A stretch of 8,339 nt of DNA from JASFTV01 sp050050615 (GTDB lineage: Bacteria; Desulfobacterota; DSM-4660; Desulfatiglandales; HGW-15): NCBI GenBank assembly GCA_050050615.1, contig JASFTV010000147.1, forward strand, positions 1 through 8,339. Reading direction: 5' to 3'. Shown here piece by piece: positions 1 to 5,755 of this stretch. Position 1 is the stretch's first letter. Every line of letters begins with the position of its first letter. The notes under the pieces are model-generated. The model searched no databases. It saw only the letters and a program-made list of their open reading frames with translations, and was not told the DNA's origin. The position numbers and the translations under genes are program-made.

Positions 1-116
1 CCCTTTTTGCATGACCCTTCTGCGATGCCCTTCGTTTTTGAAAAGAGACCTCCATGGCTCGCGGCCCGGTGCTCATGGGAACCTGAATTTTCGGCAACGC
101 AGGGCATTTTGTAAAT

Positions 117-153
117 ACAGGCATTTAGCTCGTCTCGTTTAGAAGCCTGTTTT
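117..153 (+). terminator. Possible factor-independent terminator
   Basis: ACAGGC at 117-122 pairs perfectly with GCCTGT at 145-150. After one A-A mismatch the stem can continue with TTTAG (124-128) against TTAGA (139-143), using two G-U pairs, leaving a 10-base loop. Three more T residues follow the stem (151-153). It sits three bases after a TAA at 112-114 in a frame open from the window edge, so it might end a gene lying to the left. The T tract is short and the upper stem weak, so this is tentative. Confidence 0.3.
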
Positions 154-229
154 CGATCTATTTTGGACAGCAGTGAGTCAGGATCTCTTTTTGAGCCCAT
201 AATGCCCTCACCTCATCAAATATCCTCTA

Positions 230-249
230 GAACGCAAATTCTTACGTTC
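230..249. repeat. 20-bp dyad, possible operator
   Basis: GAACGCAA (230-237) and TTACGTTC (242-249) form an inverted repeat matching at seven of eight positions around a four-base ATTC centre. There is no T tract, so it does not look like a terminator. Its size and symmetry would suit a dimeric regulator binding about 90 bases upstream of the proposed ispG promoter, but no known operator is recognised. Confidence 0.3.
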
Positions 250-339
250 CCTCCTTTCCGCTGGCCTGAATCCCGCCCCCTCGCAGGGGTGTCCTACGGA
301 CCGAAAATCTTGTTTATTCGCAAACTGCCCAAAAGCAAC

Positions 340-369
340 TTGCTTAAAAGGTCCCTAAAATATTATAAA
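340..369 (+). promoter_or_regulatory. Candidate sigma-70 promoter for ispG
   Basis: TTGCTT (340-345) lies 18 bases before TATAAA (364-369), in a locally AT-rich stretch 50 bases ahead of the ispG start. The -10 hexamer matches five of six consensus positions and the -35 four of six. The -35 is embedded in a small dyad (AAGCA 333-337, TGCTT 341-345). A shift of one base (TTATAA, spacer 17) is an equally possible reading. It is the best promoter candidate seen upstream of the ispG-proS-rel group. Confidence 0.38.
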
Positions 370-418
370 TAAAGAGAGAAATCGTATTTTCTTAGCTCAA
401 CCACAAAAGTAGACGGGA

Positions 419-1492
419 ATGGGTGAAAATTTGACAAGAAAAAAGACCCGCTTAATCCGCGTGGGAGACGTTCCGATCGGTGGAGGATCCCCCATAGCGG
501 TGCAGTCCATGACCAATACAGACACGCGGGACATCCCTTCAACAGTCAGGCAAGTCCGGCAACTCTTTAAGGCCGGCTGTGAGATCGTTCGCATCGCCAT
601 TCCGGATCAGGAGGCGGCCGAAGCGCTCAGAGAAATCAAGGCGAAAGTTAGCCCTCCCCTGATTGCCGATATACACTTTGACCACCGCCTGGCCATTGCG
701 GCTCTAAAGGCCGGGGCGGACGGCCTTAGAATCAATCCAGGGAATATCGGCGGGCGCAAAGCGGTCGAAAAGGTGATCAGGGAAGCCAAAGCCAGAAATA
801 TTCCCATAAGGGTAGGGGTCAACGCCGGCTCGCTTCACAAGAAAATTCTTAACAAACACGGCCGTCCTACGCCTGAAGCGATGGTGGAGAGCGCTCTGGA
901 ACATATCCGGCTCTTCGAAGATCTCGGCTTTGACCAGATGAAGGTGTCCCTGAAATCCTCCAACGTTCTGAATACCATATCAGCCTATGAGCGATTGAGC
1001 CAGAGCGTGGACTATCCTTTACATCTCGGGGTCACAGAAGCAGGAACCCTCATCTCAGGAACGGTCAAAAATGCCATAGGGATCGGGATACTTCTTTACA
1101 AAGGCATCGGTGATACATTGCGAGTTTCTCTCTCAAGAAGCCCTGTGGAAGAGGTGAAGGCCGCCTACGAAATTTTGCGGGCCCTTAATCTTAGACATCG
1201 GGGCCCTGAGATCATATCCTGCCCCACCTGCGGCCGATGCGAGATCGATCTTCTAGGCGTTGTCAACAAAGTGGAAAGAGCGCTTTCCGGAATAATCGCT
1301 TCTCCCAGAGTTGCCGTGATGGGGTGTGTCGTGAATGGGCCCGGGGAAGCCAGGGAGGCAGATATCGGTATTGCCGGCGGTCGAGGACAGGGTGTCCTTT
1401 TTAAGAAGGGAAAACTTGTAAGGAAAATCCCTGAACAAGAACTGGCCAAGGTGCTGGTTGAAGAGGTAAGAAAACTGGTTGCAATGGAGTGA
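419..1492 (+). CDS. ispG: IspG, 4-hydroxy-3-methylbut-2-enyl diphosphate synthase
   Basis: This is the penultimate enzyme of the MEP isoprenoid pathway. It is a cytosolic [4Fe-4S] enzyme that reductively converts methylerythritol cyclodiphosphate to HMBPP. At 357 residues it is close to the usual bacterial length. Family blocks are seen in order: VPIGGGSPIAVQSMTNTDTR (18-37) opening the barrel, LIADIHFD (81-88), LRINPGNIG (103-111), IRVGVNAGS (130-138), LHLGVTEAG (201-209) and GDTLRVSLS (231-239). The C-terminal cluster domain has CPTC (C268, C271), and then C303 and E310 in GCVVNGPGEA, the three cysteines and the glutamate known to bind the cluster. The ATG at 419 has no well-spaced Shine-Dalgarno. 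A TTG at 431 preceded by GGGTG is an alternative start that shortens the protein by four residues. It is first of three co-directional genes; the neighbours rseP and dxr, common in related bacteria, are not present upstream. Confidence 0.97.
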   Translation: MGENLTRKKTRLIRVGDVPIGGGSPIAVQSMTNTDTRDIPSTVRQVRQLFKAGCEIVRIAIPDQEAAEALREIKAKVSPPLIADIHFDHRLAIAALKAGADGLRINPGNIGGRKAVEKVIREAKARNIPIRVGVNAGSLHKKILNKHGRPTPEAMVESALEHIRLFEDLGFDQMKVSLKSSNVLNTISAYERLSQSVDYPLHLGVTEAGTLISGTVKNAIGIGILLYKGIGDTLRVSLSRSPVEEVKAAYEILRALNLRHRGPEIISCPTCGRCEIDLLGVVNKVERALSGIIASPRVAVMGCVVNGPGEAREADIGIAGGRGQGVLFKKGKLVRKIPEQELAKVLVEEVRKLVAME

Positions 1493-1563
1493 TGGCGTCA
1501 TGGAAACTCCAGGAGAAAGACATTTTAAGATTGAATTTACAGCCCCGGTACGCCATTGCTCCA
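1485..1563 (+). repeat. Long inverted repeat spanning the ispG stop and ispG-proS gap
   Basis: TGGAGTGATGGCGT (1485-1498) and ACGCCATTGCTCCA (1550-1563) can form 14 continuous RNA pairs: 12 Watson-Crick and two G-U. After a 2x2 internal loop, three more pairs are possible (1501-1503 with 1545-1547). The left arm contains the ispG TGA stop. The same TGGAGT (1485-1490) also pairs perfectly with ACTCCA (1506-1511), so two mutually exclusive folds exist. No T tract follows the right arm, which argues against a simple terminator. Possible roles are an RNase processing site, a translation-linked switch before proS, or a repeat element. The loop region also holds a weak 27-codon frame (1500-1583). 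Confidence 0.5.
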
Positions 1564-1635
1564 AGTCCGTCATAGGCAAATAGATTTTGGGCGTTAAACA
1601 AAAACAAGACAACGGGTAGATTTCTAGGTTTTTCT

Positions 1636-3363
1636 ATGCGCTATTCAAAGTATTTTATCCCCACTTACAAAGAGACACCTGCTGAGGCGGAGGTTATCAG
1701 CCACAAATTGATGCTCCGGGCAGGCCTGATCCGAAAATTGACCTCTGGCATCTATACCTATCTCCCAGCCGGGCTTAGAGCCATGAGAAAAGTAGAAAAT
1801 ATCATCCGTGAGGAGATGAATCGATCTGGTGCCATAGAGATACTCATGCCGGCGGTCCAGCCTGCGGAACTGTGGCAGGAAAGCGGCCGGTGGGAAGCCT
1901 ATGGCCGCGAGCTTTTGAGATTCAAGGACCGCCACAATCGTGACGCTTGCATGGGCCCCACCCATGAGGAAGTCGTCACCGATCTGATGCGCAGGGAAAT
2001 CCAGTCCTATAAACGGATGCCGCTCAACGTATACCAGATCCAGACAAAATTCAGAGATGAAATTAGGCCCAGATTCGGCGTGATGCGCTGTCGGGAATTT
2101 GTTATGAAGGATGCGTACACTTTTGATGTTGACGAGAGTGCAGCAGACAAAAGCTATGAGATCATGTACGACACCTACGCTCGAATATTTCGCAGATGCG
2201 GTCTCAAATTTCGGGCTGTTGAAGCGGATACGGGAAGTATTGGCGGCAGCTTTTCCCATGAATTCATGGTCCTGGCCCATACCGGCGAGGATGAGATCGT
2301 CAACTGCCTCAAGTGTTCATACGCCGCAAACCTTGAAAAGGCGGAGGTCAGGGGGAATGGGGATCGAACCGCACCTAGAGCGAAGGATATGAAAGTCCTT
2401 GAAGAGGTTGAGACGCCCGACATAAGAACGATTGATGAACTCACATCCTTTTTGTCTGTGTCAGCCGATCAGATCATTAAGACGCTGATATTCAGCTCAG
2501 ACGGCGACGCTGTTGCTGCCCTTATACGAGGGGACCACGAGGTGAACCAGACCAAACTAAAGAACCTTCTAGAGGCAGAGCAACTGGAATTGGCCGATCC
2601 TGAACTCGTGGCCAGGGTCACCGGCGCACCCATGGGTTTTGCCGGCCCTGTGGGCCTGAAGATAAAGATGATCGCAGATCACGCCATCAAAAGCATGACG
2701 AATTTTATCACAGGTGGCAACAAGGTTGATCTACATTTAAGAAATGTGAACACGGAAAGAGATTTCCGTGTCAATGAATTTGCTGATTTGCGCCTCATCA
2801 CCGAGCAAGATTCATGCCCCAGATGTGGTGGACAACTCCGTTTCGGAAGGGGTATCGAAGTCGGACATGTGTTTAAACTGGGAACCAAGTACAGTGAGGC
2901 GATGGGAGGCCTCTATCTCGATGAGCATGGCGAAGAAAGGATCATCTTTATGGGTTGCTATGGTATCGGCGTCGGCAGAACAGTCGCTGCCGCCATAGAG
3001 CAGAATCACGATGAAGACGGCATCATGTTCCCAATATCCATTGCACCCTTTGAAGTGGTCGTCCTTCCCCTGCAGATGCATGAGAGAGACGTTGTCCAAG
3101 CCTCAGAAGAAATATACACGACACTGTTGGATCATGGCCTCGATGTTTTGATTGATGACAGAGATGTAAGAGGGGGCATTAAATTCAAAGATACAGATCT
3201 TCTGGGTACACCGGTCCGTGTGACCATAGGGGCGAGAAGCCTCAAAAACGGGCAGGCAGAGATCAAATTACGTTCGGAATCGGAGAGCACCGCTATTGCG
3301 GTCCAAGATGCACCCAAAGTTATCATGGATAAAGTCAAAGAACTCTATGATTCGATTAAATGA
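1636..3363 (+). CDS. proS: ProS, prolyl-tRNA synthetase (bacterial type with editing domain)
   Basis: This cytosolic class II synthetase charges tRNA(Pro) with proline. At 575 residues it matches the bacterial ProS type. Order of parts: motif 1 region about 51-76; the GPTHEE proline/ATP loop (107-112); motif 2, with FRDEIRPRFG at 139-148 and FVMKDAYTFD at 155-164; an inserted editing domain about 228-392, with K282 in the conserved IIKTLIF block, GDHEVNQTKL (299-308) and GPVG (337-340); motif 3, GIGVGRTVAAAIEQ (443-456); and an anticodon-binding domain from about 470, with DVLIDDRD (503-510) and KDTDLLGTP (518-526). The editing insert normally removes alanine mischarged onto tRNA(Pro). It is flanked by CxxC pairs (C224/C227 and C394/C397), which could bind zinc. 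The start is preceded by a weak TAGG seven bases upstream. The 3' end overlaps rel by 17 bases, suggesting coupled expression. Confidence 0.98.
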   Translation: MRYSKYFIPTYKETPAEAEVISHKLMLRAGLIRKLTSGIYTYLPAGLRAMRKVENIIREEMNRSGAIEILMPAVQPAELWQESGRWEAYGRELLRFKDRHNRDACMGPTHEEVVTDLMRREIQSYKRMPLNVYQIQTKFRDEIRPRFGVMRCREFVMKDAYTFDVDESAADKSYEIMYDTYARIFRRCGLKFRAVEADTGSIGGSFSHEFMVLAHTGEDEIVNCLKCSYAANLEKAEVRGNGDRTAPRAKDMKVLEEVETPDIRTIDELTSFLSVSADQIIKTLIFSSDGDAVAALIRGDHEVNQTKLKNLLEAEQLELADPELVARVTGAPMGFAGPVGLKIKMIADHAIKSMTNFITGGNKVDLHLRNVNTERDFRVNEFADLRLITEQDSCPRCGGQLRFGRGIEVGHVFKLGTKYSEAMGGLYLDEHGEERIIFMGCYGIGVGRTVAAAIEQNHDEDGIMFPISIAPFEVVVLPLQMHERDVVQASEEIYTTLLDHGLDVLIDDRDVRGGIKFKDTDLLGTPVRVTIGARSLKNGQAEIKLRSESESTAIAVQDAPKVIMDKVKELYDSIK

Positions 3364-5488
3364 CATTACCTCTCAGATCCTCAGCTACCACCCAAAGGCG
3401 GACATAAACCTTGTGGAAAAGGCTTATGTCTATTCTGCCAAAGTTCATCAAGGCCAAGTCCGCCTTTCCGGGGAACCCTATCTCTCCCACCCGCTAGAGG
3501 TCGCTCACATCCTCACTCAGATGAAAATGGATGTGATCAGCGTTGTCGCCGGGCTCCTCCATGATACCATTGAAGATACGGTGGCGGAGCTCTCTGAAAT
3601 AGGACGCCTTTTCGGCAAGGAAACGGCCAATATTGTTGATGGTGTCACGAAAATCAGCAAGATGCAGTTCAGCACCACCGAAGAGCACCAGGCAGAAAAC
3701 ATGCGAAAAATGATCCTGGCCATGGCCACGGATATCCGGGTGATCATTGTCAAGCTGGCCGATAGATTGCATAACATGCAAACCCTGGGCTACCAGGCTC
3801 CGGAAAAACAACGGCTGACTGCGAGAGAGACCCTGGATATATACGCCCCTCTGGCTGGAAGAATGGGCATATATTGGTTGAAATCTACGCTGGAAGATCT
3901 CTGCCTCTACTATCTGGAGCACGAGATCTATGAAAAGATAAAAACAGAATTGACCGAAAGGCGAGAAAACAGGGAAAAGTTTATCGAAGAGGTCAAAGAA
4001 TTACTCTCTCAGAAGCTGAAACAATCCAATATAGAAGCGACCATCAGGGGAAGGCACAAGCATCTCTATAGCATCTATACGAAGATGAAAGATCAAAAAC
4101 TCAGTCCGAATCAAGTGTACGATATTCTTGCCTTCCGCGTGATCGTGAAATCTCTAAAGGAATGTTATGAGGTGCTGGGCCTTATCCATGCCACATGGAA
4201 ACCTGTTCCCGGAAGATTCAAAGACTACATATCTCTGCCCAAGGCGAACATGTACCAGTCCCTTCACACCTCGGTCATTGGCCCTTTAGGTCGAAGGATG
4301 GAGATCCAGATCCGAACATGGGAGATGGACAAAGTCTCTGAGGAAGGGATTGCATCGCACTGGAAATACAAAGAAGGCCTCATAGCGAGCAAGACCGATG
4401 AAAAACAGTTCACATGGCTGAGACGGCTTCTGGAATGGCAGAAAAGCCTACAGGATCCCAAGGAGTTCATGGAGACTGTGCGCATGGACCTCTTTCCTAA
4501 CGAGGTCTATGTATTTACGCCTAAAGGGGAGGTAAAAGAATTCCCAAAAGGAGCCACGCCGGTCGATTTCGCTTACAGCATCCACTCCGAGATTGGAAAC
4601 AGATGTATTGGGGCCAAGGTGAACGGCAGAATGGTTCCCCTCCGATACCAGCTCAAGAATGGCGACACCGTGGAAATCATCACATCGAAGAAACACCACC
4701 CAAGCAATGACTGGCTTGAATTTGTCAAAACACCGCGTGCCAAGACCAAGATCAGGCAGTGGATCATGAGGCAAGAGAGGGATCAGAGCATCAATCTTGG
4801 CAAGGAACTCCTGGAAAAGACCCTTGAGCAATCTCGCATCAATCTGTCCAACATCATGAAAAGCGAACAGATCTCTGCTGTGGCCAAAGATCTTTCCTTT
4901 CATTCGGTTGAAGATCTGCTCGCCAACTTGGGGTTTGGCAGGGTGTCTGCCAAGCAGATCATCGGTCGCCTAAAGCCTAAGCTGGGCATTGAAGAGGATG
5001 TCCCCACAAGTCTGGTCAGCAAGATGGTCTCCCGGATCAAGCGGAAAAAGAGTACCCGTGGAATCAAGGTGAGAGGCCTGGAAGATATGCTGGTTCGCTT
5101 TGCCAACTGTTGCCACCCTGTGCCGGGTGAGCATGTGGCAGGGTTCATAACTCGGGGGCGAGGGGTGACCATCCATAAATACAACTGCCGGCACATCCTT
5201 GAAGCTGAACCGGAACGGGTGGTGGAAGTGTTATGGGAGCCCTCCGATCACGACCTCTATGTGGCCAAATTAAGGGTCATTTCGGGCGACAAAAAAGGTG
5301 TCTTGGCGGATATCAGCGCAATCATGGCTGACAAAAATGCCAATATTTTGCAGGCACAAGTGCAGACGACCATAGACAGAAAAGGGATCGCCCTTTTCAC
5401 CATAGAGGTGGAAAACTACAAGCAGCTCCAGGATATTCTGGGGGCCATCAAAAAAGTGAAGGATGTTTTGCTGGTGGAAAGAATATGA
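3347..5488 (+). CDS. rel: Rel, bifunctional (p)ppGpp synthetase/hydrolase
   Basis: This is the long RelA/SpoT homologue that makes and degrades the stringent-response alarmone (p)ppGpp on the ribosome. From the ATG at 3347 it has 713 residues. The reading frame is open upstream to 3296, but family similarity begins at this methionine. The HD hydrolase is intact: H48, HD at 72-73, ED at 76-77 and LADRLHN at 137-143. The synthetase shows KHLYSIYTKM (238-247), RFKDYIS (290-296), YQSLHT (303-308) and the catalytic EIQIRT (319-324). RFKD is the basic RXKD form typical of two-way enzymes, unlike the acidic form of synthesis-only RelA. A TGS domain (about 386-446), a helical region, a zinc-finger region (C588, C589, H610, C614) and a C-terminal ACT domain (about 638-713) follow. 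It appears to be the complete single-Rel type. Its start lies inside proS with only a weak purine tract before it, and its stop directly abuts that of rpmB. Confidence 0.97.
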   Translation: MIRLNDITSQILSYHPKADINLVEKAYVYSAKVHQGQVRLSGEPYLSHPLEVAHILTQMKMDVISVVAGLLHDTIEDTVAELSEIGRLFGKETANIVDGVTKISKMQFSTTEEHQAENMRKMILAMATDIRVIIVKLADRLHNMQTLGYQAPEKQRLTARETLDIYAPLAGRMGIYWLKSTLEDLCLYYLEHEIYEKIKTELTERRENREKFIEEVKELLSQKLKQSNIEATIRGRHKHLYSIYTKMKDQKLSPNQVYDILAFRVIVKSLKECYEVLGLIHATWKPVPGRFKDYISLPKANMYQSLHTSVIGPLGRRMEIQIRTWEMDKVSEEGIASHWKYKEGLIASKTDEKQFTWLRRLLEWQKSLQDPKEFMETVRMDLFPNEVYVFTPKGEVKEFPKGATPVDFAYSIHSEIGNRCIGAKVNGRMVPLRYQLKNGDTVEIITSKKHHPSNDWLEFVKTPRAKTKIRQWIMRQERDQSINLGKELLEKTLEQSRINLSNIMKSEQISAVAKDLSFHSVEDLLANLGFGRVSAKQIIGRLKPKLGIEEDVPTSLVSKMVSRIKRKKSTRGIKVRGLEDMLVRFANCCHPVPGEHVAGFITRGRGVTIHKYNCRHILEAEPERVVEVLWEPSDHDLYVAKLRVISGDKKGVLADISAIMADKNANILQAQVQTTIDRKGIALFTIEVENYKQLQDILGAIKKVKDVLLVERI

Positions 5489-5677
5489 CTAGGCCTTCAT
5501 GACAAAGCCGGACCTAATGCAACTGGTGCAAACTTTGAGTCTTACCGTCCGGCCGTTTCTGATGGTTCTCACTTTTTGAAGATTCGGGTACCAACGCTTT
5601 TTGGTTTTGTTGTGAGCGTGGCTTACGTTATATCCTGTAGTGGGTCTTTTTCCACAAATTTCACACACCTTGGGCAT
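5489..5677 (-). CDS. rpmB: Ribosomal protein L28
   Basis: This is a small basic protein of the large ribosomal subunit, 62 residues, at the short end of the bacterial range. It opens with MPKVCEICGKRP and has TGYNVSHAHNKTKKRW (14-29), the L28 signature, then a basic middle with NLQKVR and the closing VCTSCIRSG. Two CxxC pairs (C5/C8 and C50/C53) mark it as the zinc-binding form of L28, which is the ancestral type; many bacteria carry a zinc-free paralogue used under zinc limitation. A strong ribosome site lies upstream. It converges on rel: the stop codons are adjacent with no intervening base, so any terminator must lie inside the opposing gene. Confidence 0.97.
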   Translation of the reverse strand: MPKVCEICGKRPTTGYNVSHAHNKTKKRWYPNLQKVRTIRNGRTVRLKVCTSCIRSGFVMKA

Positions 5678-5682
5678 GACTG

Positions 5683-5690
5683 ATCTCCTT
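5683..5690 (-). promoter_or_regulatory. Strong ribosome binding site of rpmB
   Basis: Read on the minus strand, AAGGAGAT stands five bases ahead of the ATG at 5677. It is one of the two near-consensus Shine-Dalgarno sequences in the window (the other precedes the receiver gene), as expected for a highly expressed ribosomal protein, and it fixes the L28 start. Confidence 0.85.
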
Positions 5691-5713
5691 CGGGCCGAAA
5701 TCCAGAATTTATC

Positions 5714-5742
5714 CTTCTAACACCTAATTGCAGAAATAACAA
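5714..5742 (-). promoter_or_regulatory. Candidate promoter for rpmB
   Basis: On the minus strand TTGTTA (complement of 5737-5742) is followed after 17 bases by TAGAAG (complement of 5714-5719), each matching four of six consensus positions. Transcription would begin near 5707, giving a leader of about 30 bases carrying the strong ribosome site. It lies in the 78-base divergent region shared with mpl, so the two genes' promoters may overlap. Confidence 0.3.
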
Positions 5743-5755
5743 TAATTTTCTTATA

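Larger units (their letters stand above)
1..418. other. Non-coding leader region upstream of ispG
   Basis: No convincing gene is visible here. Short reading frames are open on both strands at the left edge: two plus-strand frames run from the edge to stops at 112-114 and 143-145, and a minus-strand frame runs from an ATG at 124 to the edge. With three competing frames, no ribosome binding site and no recognisable domain, none can be called. A 69-codon frame starting with TTG at 163 also lacks a ribosome site and reads like non-coding sequence. The segment contains a hairpin followed by T residues (117-153), a 20-base dyad (230-249), a small GC hairpin (CCCC at 277-280 pairing with GGGG at 286-289) and a likely ispG promoter near 340-369. 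Confidence 0.6.

Noticed and set aside
163..372. 69-codon plus-strand frame upstream of ispG
   Set aside because: It starts with TTG, has no ribosome site, its peptide looks non-coding, and it runs through the proposed ispG promoter.
1253..1612. 119-codon minus-strand frame across the ispG end
   Set aside because: It is a shadow of ispG and its spacer, with no ribosome site or family resemblance.
1493..1635. T-box riboswitch ahead of proS
   Set aside because: A T-box is plausible before a synthetase gene, but the conserved T-box motif and an antiterminator/terminator pair with a T tract are absent.
3296..3346. Longer rel start at 3296 or 3308
   Set aside because: The extra 17 residues lie entirely within proS coding sequence and do not resemble the family; similarity begins at the ATG at 3347.
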